Positions 44,280-52,421 of a stretch of 64,000 nt of DNA are shown in pieces. Numbering within the stretch: the stretch's first letter is position 1; each line of letters opens with the position of its first letter. Below the pieces are notes generated by a model, which was given only the letters and a program-made list of their open reading frames with translations, was not told the origin of the DNA and made no database searches. A program made the translations under genes and the position numbers. The stretch is from CAZMZF01 sp964570765 (GTDB lineage Bacteria > Zixibacteria > MSB-5A5 > RBG-16-43-9): contig CAZMZF010000012.1 of the NCBI GenBank assembly GCA_964570765.1, positions 1 through 64,000 of the forward strand, in the 5' to 3' direction.

Positions 44280-44309
44280 TTGCCAAATTATGCATTATTT
44301 TGATATTAT
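44280..44309 (+). promoter_or_regulatory. putative sigma-70 promoter of the dockerin protein gene
   Basis: TTGCCA (44280-44285), 18-base spacer and TATTAT (44304-44309), leaving a leader of about 130 bases. A ribosome binding site GAGGCAAGG precedes the ATG at 44445. Confidence 0.45.
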
Positions 44310-44444
44310 AGTTCTTTTCAAATCAACAAATTAGTGTAAGAAAAGAAAGCTGGAGATTTGGTGTGCTTTGCGCTTTAAGATATGTTGGGGCATAGAAAAT
44401 AAAAGAATGGCTGCCAATACGTAACCCTAAGAAAAGAGGCAAGG

Positions 44445-46358
44445 ATGAACAAAAACCTATTAGTTTTACTGATTTTGGTCTTGGGAGCTGTTCCTGCATT
44501 AGCTCAAGATACTGCTGGAGCCATAGTAGTAGATGGTTCCGGCAATCTCTATAAGATAGGTCCCAGCACTAAAGTAATTGGAGAAGGTGAAGGTTATGTC
44601 ACCATCAAATATGACGATAAGGGCAATCAATTGTGGGTGGCTCACTACAATGATCCGACATACAGCGAGGACTTGTCTGGAACTATAGAGCTTGACGAAT
44701 CAGCTAACTCCTATGTAACATTGAAAAACAGCAAAGATGAGAAGTTAGCCACTATTTGCTATAGTCCTAATGGAAATGAGGTGTGGGTGAGAAAATATGA
44801 TGATTCGACAGGAAATGCTTACCAAAAACCCATTTCGCCTCCTAGTCTTTCCAAGGCATCTACTCCGCCTCCCTATGAAGACGGTTGGCCCTTTGTGGGA
44901 GTCATAATGAACTACAATATTGATCAGTCTCTCGTAGCTGGTAATCTTGATGTAAGCGATGCTCAAGAGGAGTTAGTGCTTTGTATGTATGATAATGTAT
45001 ATGCCTGGAATCATGACGGCACTCTTATGAATGGCTGGCCAATTCGTCCTGAAAATAACGTAAATTTCAGAGGGGCTTCCATAGGAGTTCAAGGCGGTAT
45101 CGGAAAAGTTGCCTTCGCTACTGGCGAATATGCAAACATGGTCTATCTCTTTAATTATGATGCTTCTGAACCTAATGGTTGGCCTAAGTCAAATCTCCCA
45201 CATTCTTTTATTCGTAGTCCAGTTTGGGCAGATATAGATGGGGATGGTGTTATGGAAGTAATTGCTATTGGAGGGAGTACTGTGTATGCATGGAATCCTG
45301 ATGGCTCTGATGTTCCTGGTTGGCCTTTGAATGTGGATGTGACTCTAGATGGTATCGCAGTTGGAGATGTAAATAATGATGGGAAAATAGAGGTTGTAGC
45401 CAGTAATATGGTTTTGTGTACCGGAAAACGAGTTTACGTGATTTCTTCTGAGGGAGAAATTTTATATCAATGGAGACCAAATGCTGAATGTGTAGGCAGC
45501 GAAAATAATCGGGTATTGGCTGACTTAGATAAAGATGGTGATTTGGAGATCATTTTGAGTGGTTGGAATGATATAATTGCCTATCATCATGATGGACAAC
45601 AGTTTTGGCCCCGGAAGATATTAGAGGATTATATCGGTTCAGTAGCAGTAGGAGATTTAGAGGGTGATGACAGCTTGGAAGTAGTTCTGTGTGGTAGAAC
45701 GCACATTTATGTCTGGAATCAGGATGGGAGCACTAAACAAGGATGGCCGGTTTCTATTCCCAATGTTGGTTGGAACAACCTTAATTCTATTGAGGGTTCG
45801 GGACCAGCAATAGGGGATATTGATGGTGACGGTGAACAGGAGATTGTGGTGAATGGTTATGGCAATGGTCATTGGTATATTTATGCCTTCAATCCAAATG
45901 GAACGGTTGTAGATGGATTTCCTTATATTGAGCAAGCGGGGTTTGATGCTACTTCCACACCTGTTATTGCAGACTTAGACAAAGACGGTAATGTGGAAAT
46001 CTGCTCCTACGGACAGAGCCATGAAGATCCATATTATACCCACCTGCGAGTAGTGGTATACGACGTTGGGACTCCTTATGATTCTTCACGTATGGACTGG
46101 CCAATGTTTCAGCATGACTCGCAACGCACAGGTTGTTTCGAAAGTGTCCCGATTGGTGAGCGCATGCGTGGCGATGTGAATGAAGATGGAAAGATAACTG
46201 TTTCAGACGTGATTTATCTTATCAATTATCTATTTAAAGGAGGTCCTGCTCCTGCTCCACTGGAAGTTGGGGATGTTAATTGTGATAGTAGCGTAACTGT
46301 TTCCGATGTAATCTATTTGATTAATTATCTTTTCAAAGGTGGGCCACCGCCTTGTTAG
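44445..46358 (+). CDS. secreted beta-propeller (FG-GAP) protein with C-terminal dockerin-type repeats
   Basis: A 637-residue secreted protein with a signal peptide (MNKNLLVLLILVLGAVPALA). After a short SBBP-like region (about 25-125) it has a series of VCBS/FG-GAP calcium-binding loops such as WADIDGDGVMEVIAIGGS, GDVNNDGKIEVVAS and GDIDGDGEQEIVVNG, forming a seven-bladed-type propeller. The last 65 residues carry two dockerin type I repeats, GDVNEDGKITVSDVIYLINY and GDVNCDSSVTVSDVIYLINY. No cohesin is in the window. Such proteins are common in FCB-group and candidate phyla and may act as extracellular sensors or adhesins. Confidence 0.9.
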   Translation: MNKNLLVLLILVLGAVPALAQDTAGAIVVDGSGNLYKIGPSTKVIGEGEGYVTIKYDDKGNQLWVAHYNDPTYSEDLSGTIELDESANSYVTLKNSKDEKLATICYSPNGNEVWVRKYDDSTGNAYQKPISPPSLSKASTPPPYEDGWPFVGVIMNYNIDQSLVAGNLDVSDAQEELVLCMYDNVYAWNHDGTLMNGWPIRPENNVNFRGASIGVQGGIGKVAFATGEYANMVYLFNYDASEPNGWPKSNLPHSFIRSPVWADIDGDGVMEVIAIGGSTVYAWNPDGSDVPGWPLNVDVTLDGIAVGDVNNDGKIEVVASNMVLCTGKRVYVISSEGEILYQWRPNAECVGSENNRVLADLDKDGDLEIILSGWNDIIAYHHDGQQFWPRKILEDYIGSVAVGDLEGDDSLEVVLCGRTHIYVWNQDGSTKQGWPVSIPNVGWNNLNSIEGSGPAIGDIDGDGEQEIVVNGYGNGHWYIYAFNPNGTVVDGFPYIEQAGFDATSTPVIADLDKDGNVEICSYGQSHEDPYYTHLRVVVYDVGTPYDSSRMDWPMFQHDSQRTGCFESVPIGERMRGDVNEDGKITVSDVIYLINYLFKGGPAPAPLEVGDVNCDSSVTVSDVIYLINYLFKGGPPPC

Positions 46359-46381
46359 AAAACCAGGATTTTGGTAATTGC

Positions 46382-46419
46382 GAAGGGCGGGATATAATCC
46401 TTATCCTGCCTTCTTTTTT
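46382..46419 (+). terminator. Rho-independent terminator of the dockerin gene
   Basis: GAAGGGCGGGATA pairs with TATCCTGCCTTC around a 7-base loop, followed by six T (46414-46419). It lies about 23 bases beyond the stop codon at 46358. The rest of the gap to 46580 has no gene. Confidence 0.9.
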
Positions 46420-46580
46420 CCTCATAGTCAGTGTTACTCAGATATCTCTTCTTATAACTTCGATTAGACATGCTTAAATGACATATAATAGGATATACTT
46501 ATAATATGGATGTCAAAATATTCCAATATCTGCCATGGTGAGTGGTCAGAAAAATCTCATCACTTTTCACTGACCACTAT

Positions 46581-47717
46581 TTACTTGGCTATTTTCCCCG
46601 CCAGCCAGCTTTTCTCTAAATAAATCGCTTTCTGGGGACAGAGCTCCTGACAGCACATACAGTTGACACATCTGGAATAATCAAACACAGGTTTTATCTT
46701 TCCAGGAGAAATAGTTTTCAGGGGGCAGTTTTCTACGCAGATATTACAGTTAGTGCAGGTGCCATTATAGATATTCGGACGAACCCAGATCAAAGGTCCG
46801 ACTATTTCCACTAAAAACTTGGGCACAAGTTTTAGAAACCGGTTTGAAGGCAATTTAAAAGAAGCAGGCTTCACCTTTTCTATCTTCTCGCCTGCAATTT
46901 CAATCTGAGAAAAATTAGCTATCCCCAGACCTCTTTTCACTGCAATCTTAGTAGAATCTATCTCTCCATCTTTAAAACCCAAGATTTTTGCCGCCACTGT
47001 ATCCATTGCCACTGCATCCTCACTGGCTAAAAGAAAACCTAAATATTTAGGTTCACCTGAGGCAGGACCATCCCCCTCCATCCCCACCACTGCATCCACT
47101 AAAGTGATATTAGGCTTTACCAAAGAGAAGATGTCAACTATAACCTCAGCAAACATCTCTGGCTTTGGTGCTTCTTTATGATATTCCCCCTTTCTAAATC
47201 CAGGGATAACCCCGAACATATTCTTTATACCACAGGTCATCAAAGTAAGGGTATGAGTCTTAAGCTTGGCTAAACTTATTATAACATCTGCTTCCAAAAC
47301 TGGACGGGCTATATAATAGCTCTTACCGGTTTGAGATATTCTTTTTTCCACCCCTTTTTCTTCAAATGAAACCAGAGGAACTGAACTATTTTGTGAAGCC
47401 AAGCTCATCTGGGTATTATCCCAGACCCTTTTTACCCCTCTGTCCGCACCCCCCGGACTATCACCGATAAAAGGGTTTCCTTTTAAAGCTAGAACTTCTT
47501 CTGCTACTGCCTGCACAATGGTTGGATGGGTAGTGATTGCACGGGATGGATCTTTAGCGGATAGAAGATTGGGTTTGATTAAAACCTTATCTCCGGGTTT
47601 GACAAATCGATGCAAACCTCCAAGATTTTCAAAAGATTTCTTAACTGCTCCCCGCACATTATCTAAAAAGTAATCATCACATCTTTCTATTGAGACCCGG
47701 CTTTTCATTTTTAACAT
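46581..47717 (-). CDS. DUF362 protein with C-terminal ferredoxin domain
   Basis: A 378-residue iron-sulphur protein of the DUF362 family. The N-terminal domain shows VLIKPNLLSA, THPTIVQAVAEEVL and KLKTHTLTLMTCGIKNMFG. The C-terminal ferredoxin has CTNCNICVENCP and CVNCMCCQELCP, each able to bind a [4Fe-4S] cluster. DUF362 proteins are implicated in anaerobic electron transfer, but no substrate is proven. Stand-alone gene; it could begin at ATG 47717 or 9 bases downstream at MKSRV. Confidence 0.88.
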   Translation of the reverse strand: MLKMKSRVSIERCDDYFLDNVRGAVKKSFENLGGLHRFVKPGDKVLIKPNLLSAKDPSRAITTHPTIVQAVAEEVLALKGNPFIGDSPGGADRGVKRVWDNTQMSLASQNSSVPLVSFEEKGVEKRISQTGKSYYIARPVLEADVIISLAKLKTHTLTLMTCGIKNMFGVIPGFRKGEYHKEAPKPEMFAEVIVDIFSLVKPNITLVDAVVGMEGDGPASGEPKYLGFLLASEDAVAMDTVAAKILGFKDGEIDSTKIAVKRGLGIANFSQIEIAGEKIEKVKPASFKLPSNRFLKLVPKFLVEIVGPLIWVRPNIYNGTCTNCNICVENCPLKTISPGKIKPVFDYSRCVNCMCCQELCPQKAIYLEKSWLAGKIAK

Positions 47718-47745
47718 CTCTTATTTCAATCCTCAACAAGTAACC

Positions 47746-47859
47746 TCGCCTTGCCTCAAGGTGAGATTGACCCATGTTGGGGGCAACATGGGTCTACCGA
47801 TTTTCTCGTTTCACATCTTCCGTCTTACATCTAATGTCTTTCTTCTTATGTCTCACTTC
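47746..47859. repeat. palindrome plus purine-rich word array after corC
   Basis: CGCCTTGCCTCAAGGTGAG (about 47751-47766) and ACCCATGTTGGGGGCAACATGGGT (47770-47793) form hairpins. From 47802 to 47859 the minus strand has degenerate repeats of GTAAGA/GACATAAGA words, which include the last codons of corC. Confidence 0.65.
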
Positions 47860-48715
47860 TTACCTTTTTAATTCTTACCTTAACTATCCTCTGCCCTTTC
47901 ACCCTTTCCACTTGAAAGCTCAATCCCTTATACGCTATCATCTTCCCTTCCTCAGGAACTCCACCTACCAGATCATAGATTAAACCACCCACCGTCTCAA
48001 ACTCTTTTTCTGGTAAATCTAACTCCAAAAACTCATTCAAATCGTGAATACTTACCTTTGCCGCTACTTTGTAGTTGTCCTCATCGATCTTCTGGACAGG
48101 TGGCTCCCCTTTATCATACTCATCCTCTATCTCACCCACAATCTCCTCCAGGATATCTTCTAAAGTAACCAGACCAGCGGTTCCGCCATATTCATCCACC
48201 ACAATAGCTAAATGAACCTTCTCCTTTCTCATCTCCTGCAGGAGCTCATCTATCTTCTTGTTCTCTGGGACAAAATGAGCTTTGCGTGCTAACTTTGGCC
48301 AATCTACCTTCTCCTTATATTCTTTCTCTCCTAAGAAAAGGTCTTTTACATATATGATTCCGATTATCTGATCAATCGATTCTCGAAAAAGAGGGATTCG
48401 GGAATGCCCTTTCTTTCTTACCAGCTCTTTAATTTCCTCTAAAGTTGCGCTTTCCTCTATACAGGTCATATCGATTCGGGGAACCATTATCTCCTTAACT
48501 TTTGTCTCTCCCAATTCGAAGATGCTGTGAATCATCTTCTTCTCGTCTTCCTCCAAGGTCTGGACTTTTTCCCCTTCAGCTAAAGTCAAGGAGTCTATTT
48601 CCTCCTCCACTTTTTCCCTACGGGTTTTTTTATCTTCTCCAAACTTATAAGGATATTTACAGGCTTTGATTAAAAGCTTAAGCAGGGGATTTAAGAGCTT
48701 TCGGGTTAGATTCAT
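47846..48715 (-). CDS. corC: CBS-pair/CorC-HlyC transporter-associated protein
   Basis: A 289-residue cytoplasmic protein with a short N-terminal helix, a CBS pair (about residues 70-190; KEIMVPRIDMTCIEESATLE, HLAIVVDEYGGTAGLVTLED) and a CorC_HlyC domain at the C-terminus (KVSIHDLNEFLELDLPEKEF, TVGGLIYDLVGGVPEEGKMI). No DUF21 membrane domain is present, so this is the short CorC-type. Members affect Mg/Co efflux. The last residues (KKVRSET) are encoded by a repeat-rich sequence. In the ybeY-phoH neighbourhood, as in many bacteria. Confidence 0.9.
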   Translation of the reverse strand: MNLTRKLLNPLLKLLIKACKYPYKFGEDKKTRREKVEEEIDSLTLAEGEKVQTLEEDEKKMIHSIFELGETKVKEIMVPRIDMTCIEESATLEEIKELVRKKGHSRIPLFRESIDQIIGIIYVKDLFLGEKEYKEKVDWPKLARKAHFVPENKKIDELLQEMRKEKVHLAIVVDEYGGTAGLVTLEDILEEIVGEIEDEYDKGEPPVQKIDEDNYKVAAKVSIHDLNEFLELDLPEKEFETVGGLIYDLVGGVPEEGKMIAYKGLSFQVERVKGQRIVKVRIKKVRSET

Positions 48716-48761
48716 CTTTTATTCCTTATTTTGTTCTCATTGACGTTAGTCAGGTATTACT

Positions 48762-48838
48762 TCCAATGTCATTCTGAGCCCAGAGGGCGAAGAATCCATA
48801 GATTCTTCGGTCGCTACACTCCCTCAGAATGACAAAAT
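48762..48838. repeat. TCATTCTGAG palindromic repeat
   Basis: GTCATTCTGAG (48768-48778) and CTCAGAATGAC (48823-48833) flank AAGAATCCATAGATTCTT (48791-48808) and other inner stems. Same family as 17088 and 56374. It separates ybeY from corC. Confidence 0.85.
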
Positions 48839-48884
48839 ACCTTTATTTTACCAAAATGGTTTCGAAAGATTTCCTCTAACTGAT

Positions 48885-49310
48885 TCAAGAAAAGATATAT
48901 CCCTCTTCTTTTTCTCTCATCCTTTCTTGATCTTTTTTATTCTTATGTTCATACCCTAAAAGATGTAGAACTCCGTGGGTGACTAATCTTTTCAATTCCT
49001 GTTCAAACGGCACCTGATAATCTTCTGCCTGTTTTCGGGCTTTATCTGCTGAGATATATGCTTCTCCTAAGAAAACTCCTTTATCTTTTGTAACCCCTTT
49101 TTCTCTAAAACTAAAAGAAAGCACATCCGTAGTCCCTTTCCTTCTGGTAAATCTCTGATTCAGCTTGCGCATATAACTGTCAGAAACTAAAATTATATTC
49201 AAACCACCTTTCTCTTTAAAATCTCTTAATATCTTCTGAGCTAATTTTTTTAAAGAGAGTAGTTTGATCTTTGAATCAGAGGAAATGTTCTCTATAAATA
49301 CCGGGCACAT
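48885..49310 (-). CDS. ybeY: endoribonuclease YbeY (rRNA maturation)
   Basis: A 141-residue zinc-dependent endoribonuclease acting on 16S rRNA 3' end and ribosome quality control. The metal site is HGVLHLLGYEHKNKKDQERM (about residues 114-133), with three His as ligands. GTTDVLSFSF and GEAYISADKA are conserved. The ATG follows directly after the stop of the HD-domain gene, so the two are coupled. Part of the phoH-HD-ybeY-corC order, interrupted by repeats. Confidence 0.95.
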   Translation of the reverse strand: MCPVFIENISSDSKIKLLSLKKLAQKILRDFKEKGGLNIILVSDSYMRKLNQRFTRRKGTTDVLSFSFREKGVTKDKGVFLGEAYISADKARKQAEDYQVPFEQELKRLVTHGVLHLLGYEHKNKKDQERMREKEEGYIFS

Positions 49311-50792
49311 TTAGCTTTCCTCTACTAACTCCGGATAATCGATCCGGGGATGGAAAACTCCGATCAAAATTGGGAGGAAGCTTTCTTCAATAATATGCAG
49401 GTCTTTTAAGGTAAGCTCGCACTCCTCTAATTCACCCTGCTCAAATTTATCCATCATTATCTTTTTGATCAGACTCATTATCCTGGCAGGTTTGGGCTCC
49501 TCTAAAGTGCGGGAGGCGGCTTCAACTGCATCCGCTATCATAAGGATTGCTGCTTCTTTGGAACGAGGCTTAGGACCCGGATACCTGTATTCAACTTCTT
49601 CACTCTCAGAGCCTCCTTTCTCTAAAGCTTTTTTATAAAAAAAGGTCATCAGGGTTGTTCCGTGATGTTCACGAATCAGATCGATTATTTTTTTCGGCAG
49701 CCGTTCTTCTTCTGCTAGCTCAGCCCCTTCTTTGACGTGTGATTCCAAAATCAGAGCACTCATGGAGGGAGTAAGTTTCTCATGTTTACTTTTTGCCCCC
49801 ATCTGATTCTCTACAAAATATTCCGGCTTCTCGATTTTGCCTATATCGTGATAATAAGCACCTACTCTGGCAAGAAGAGTGTTCGCATCTAAGGCTTTGG
49901 CAGCTGCTTCAGCTAAATTCCCTACCACTATACTGTGATGATAGGTCCCCGGAGCTTCTAAGGCTAACCTTTTTAAAATAGGTCGGTTCAGGTCTGAAAG
50001 CTCCAGCAAAGTTATATCGGTAGTGATATCAAATAGATATTCAAATATCGGTAGAAGACCCATTGCCAATACAGTGGATATGAAACCGTTGAAGACACCA
50101 TATCCACACTTCTCTATTATATCTTGAGCTGTTACCCCCTTTAAAACTTCAAGAAAATAGATCATCACTAAATAGCTCAAGGAGATATAGAGCATTGGCT
50201 TGTAAAATCTGGCTCTTTCCTTTACCCCCCTGATACTGAAAGTTGCTACGCTTCCAGCCACAACCGATAAGAAAGCTAAATTAAAACTCAAATTAAAAAC
50301 GATCCCCAAAAGGAACCCCACCAGAAAACTATAAACCAGACCTATCTCATATCCTAAAAGGAGGGTCAAAAGCATCGATCCCAGGGTAACCGGTATGAGG
50401 TAAAATGAAAAATTCCACTGGAAAACCAGAAAATAAGCTAAAGCTAGCTCTATTACTATCAAGAGAGCTATCATCATTAATTCAGAGAAGCTTTCTAAAA
50501 CTTCTTTTTTCAACAAATAGAGAAAGATCAAGAAGAAAAGAAAGGCTGAAAGTATCAGAACAAAACGAATTAAAAAAGGGAGGATGACCTGCCAGGGAGT
50601 TAAAAACAACTCCTGGTTTTCTGAAAATTGAAATATCGGCTCTAAGGGGAAAAGAAAGGTTATGAATAGAACCACTACTAACCCCAGGCTAACTCTGGGG
50701 AGATAACTCAAAATCCCTCTATCCTTTTTCCTCTCCTCATTTATAAATAGAATCCCCTTAAGTTTTCTTTTTAATTTCAGTAAATCACTCAT
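49311..50792 (-). CDS. membrane HD-domain phosphohydrolase (7TM-HD type, PgpH-like)
   Basis: A 493-residue protein. About seven membrane helices fill residues 28-265, followed by an HD domain with HHSIVVGNLAEAAAKA, AYYHDIGKIEKPEYFVENQM and IREHHGTTLMTFFYKKALEK. PgpH-type proteins hydrolyse cyclic di-AMP, but the long extracellular 7TMR-HDED domain of PgpH is missing here, so the signal input differs. Its place next to phoH and ybeY is the usual one. C-di-AMP specificity is inferred. Confidence 0.88.
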   Translation of the reverse strand: MSDLLKLKRKLKGILFINEERKKDRGILSYLPRVSLGLVVVLFITFLFPLEPIFQFSENQELFLTPWQVILPFLIRFVLILSAFLFFLIFLYLLKKEVLESFSELMMIALLIVIELALAYFLVFQWNFSFYLIPVTLGSMLLTLLLGYEIGLVYSFLVGFLLGIVFNLSFNLAFLSVVAGSVATFSIRGVKERARFYKPMLYISLSYLVMIYFLEVLKGVTAQDIIEKCGYGVFNGFISTVLAMGLLPIFEYLFDITTDITLLELSDLNRPILKRLALEAPGTYHHSIVVGNLAEAAAKALDANTLLARVGAYYHDIGKIEKPEYFVENQMGAKSKHEKLTPSMSALILESHVKEGAELAEEERLPKKIIDLIREHHGTTLMTFFYKKALEKGGSESEEVEYRYPGPKPRSKEAAILMIADAVEAASRTLEEPKPARIMSLIKKIMMDKFEQGELEECELTLKDLHIIEESFLPILIGVFHPRIDYPELVEES

Positions 50793-50828
50793 ATGATCTT
50801 CTAACTGGTTCTATACATCTCTGTCTTC

Positions 50829-51034
50829 CGTCGGGTCAGGGGACCCGACGAACACACGGAATTTTGTATGTTTCCTAACTGACTTTAGTCAGGTCTCTCT
50901 AATCGGTCAACCCATATTGCCCTCAATATGGGTTGACACATTCATTTTTTCGTTAACTTACCCGCCTTGAGGGCAAGGCGGGATTACCGATTTTTTCCCT
51001 TTGAACTGTTTAACTATTGAACCTTTGAACCCTT
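50829..51034. repeat. palindromes and GTTCAA array between phoH and the HD gene
   Basis: GTCGGGTCAGGGGACCCGAC (50829-50848) forms a hairpin. ACCCATATTGCCCTCAATATGGGT and CCCGCCTTGAGGGCAAGGCGGG (50961-50982) are palindromes. From 51001 to 51034 the minus strand has repeated GTTCAA/GTTAAA words that start directly after the phoH stop. Confidence 0.75.
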
Positions 51035-52000
51035 TTACCTTTCTGACTCATATCTATCATAAGCCTTGATGATATCCTGAACTAATTTATGCCTGAGCAC
51101 ATCCTTCTCTGAAAGATAGATAAACTCTATCCCTTCAATTCCGGCTAAGATCTTCTGAATCTGCACCAGGCCTGAGGCTTTTTTATCCTCTAAATCGATC
51201 TGGGTTATATCCCCGGTTATTACCGCTTTGGAATTAACCCCTAAACGAGTTAGAAACATCTTCATCTGAGCCACAGTGGTATTCTGAGCCTCATCTAAAA
51301 TAACATAAGCGCTATTTAAGGTTCTGCCACGCATAAAAGCCAATGGCACTATCTCGATTATACCCAACTCCATCAATTTTCTAATCTTCTCAGCAGAAAG
51401 CATATCATGCAGAGCATCATAGACCGGACGCAAATAGGGATCAACTTTAGCTCTGATATCGCCTGGCAGAAATCCTAAGCTTTCCCCGGCCTCTACTGCC
51501 GGACGCACCAAAACTAACCTGATCACCTGTTTATTTTTCAAAGCCGCTACTGCTTTAGCCACTGCTAAATAGGTCTTCCCGGTTCCTGCAGGACCAATGG
51601 AGAATACAATGTCATATTGTTCCATAGCCTGGACATAATCTCTTTGCCCTACAGTCCTGGGCTGGATACTCTCTTTAGTAAAAATCGATGTTACCAGAGT
51701 AGATACCTGTAGATCATTAATAGAGCTAACTTCTTCTTCTTTTACCAGGGAGATAGCATAAAGCAGGTATTTTTCAGAGAGCTCTTTATTCTTTTTCAGG
51801 TGAGCGATCAGGTTATGGAACAAAGCCTCTAACTGTTCTACTTCCTTACCTTTTCCCTGGATGACGATATTATCACCCCGTGCTATGATCTTAGCATCGA
51901 ACTGGCTTTCGATCATCCTCAAAAACGAACCCCCCTGCCCAAATAAAATCCTTTGATCCACATCCCCCAGATCGATTTTTTTGATTAATTTTTTCTTCAA
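51035..52000 (-). CDS. phoH: PhoH family ATPase
   Basis: A 321-residue PhoH-like protein. The N-terminal part has a KH-like segment, and the ATPase domain has the P-loop GPAGTGKTYLAVAKA (about residues 137-151), LVRPAVEAGESLGFLPGD and the Walker B AYVILDEAQNTT. PhoH proteins are RNA-linked ATPases tied to ribosome or RNA maturation. It lies upstream of the HD gene and ybeY on the same strand, separated by a repeat-filled gap of 242 bases. Ends with stop TAA at 51035. Confidence 0.94.
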   Translation of the reverse strand: MKKKLIKKIDLGDVDQRILFGQGGSFLRMIESQFDAKIIARGDNIVIQGKGKEVEQLEALFHNLIAHLKKNKELSEKYLLYAISLVKEEEVSSINDLQVSTLVTSIFTKESIQPRTVGQRDYVQAMEQYDIVFSIGPAGTGKTYLAVAKAVAALKNKQVIRLVLVRPAVEAGESLGFLPGDIRAKVDPYLRPVYDALHDMLSAEKIRKLMELGIIEIVPLAFMRGRTLNSAYVILDEAQNTTVAQMKMFLTRLGVNSKAVITGDITQIDLEDKKASGLVQIQKILAGIEGIEFIYLSEKDVLRHKLVQDIIKAYDRYESER

Positions 52001-52017
52001 GCTAGTTTTTAATTACC

Positions 52018-52140
52018 TCCTTTAAGGTAATTGGTCACAAACCAATTGGTAATCCCACATTTCTCTCAACGTAGGTCAATTTTGTTTTTCGTAGCGCCCG
52101 TAGGGCTTAGGCGACCCTGAAAGGGTCGCACTACGATTTG
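52018..52140. repeat. palindromic repeats upstream of phoH
   Basis: A degenerate CCCAC...CAACGTAGG element (52052-52078) is followed by GTAGCGCCCGTAGGGCTTAGGCGACCCTGAAAGGGTCGC...CTACG (52089-52134). No gene. Confidence 0.7.
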
Positions 52141-52158
52141 ATCTTTTTTAACTGGCCT

Positions 52159-52254
52159 TTAGTTTGAATCCTTTCCTTTTACTATTTTTATCCCTAACTC
52201 CTTCAATTGCTCCTCATCCACCTCTGATGAAGCTCCATCCATCAAAGACTGAGC
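52159..52254 (-). pseudogene. detached copy of the aspS 3' end
   Basis: The minus strand encodes AQSLMDGASSEVDEEQLKEL and then GIKIVKGKDSN, followed by a TAA stop. This matches the C-terminus of the AspS protein at 52422-54245 (AQSLMDGSPSEVDDEQLREL, GIQIIKKK) with several changes. The copy ends abruptly at a palindromic repeat (52255-52309). It is a 30-residue fragment, too short to work as an aspartate-tRNA ligase. Confidence 0.85.
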
Positions 52255-52309
52255 TGTAGCGCGAGGCTTTCAGCCTCGCAATGCGACCCTAAAAGGGTCG
52301 CGCTACGAT
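52255..52309. repeat. GTAGCGCGA palindrome, two nested stems
   Basis: GTAGCGCGAGGCTTTCAGCCTCGC and AATGCGACCCTAAAAGGGTCGCGCTACG form a nested structure. It abuts the broken aspS copy. From 52386 to 52421, just after the aspS stop, lies a GTTCAA array. Confidence 0.8.
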
Positions 52310-52421
52310 ACGAACCTCCCTCTCCTTCCAATACAAAATACAAGGGTCAGATTGAGGCCTATTTCTACGCTCACGTCTTTTTTCTTTGAACCATTGAACT
52401 ATTGAACCTTTAAACCTTTTT

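Noticed and set aside
44350..44380. Possible sigma-54 promoter before the dockerin gene
   Set aside because: GG-N10-GC is met (TGGTGTGCTTTGCGC) but the flanking bases do not fit -24 and -12 boxes; a sigma-70-like site at 44280 fits better.
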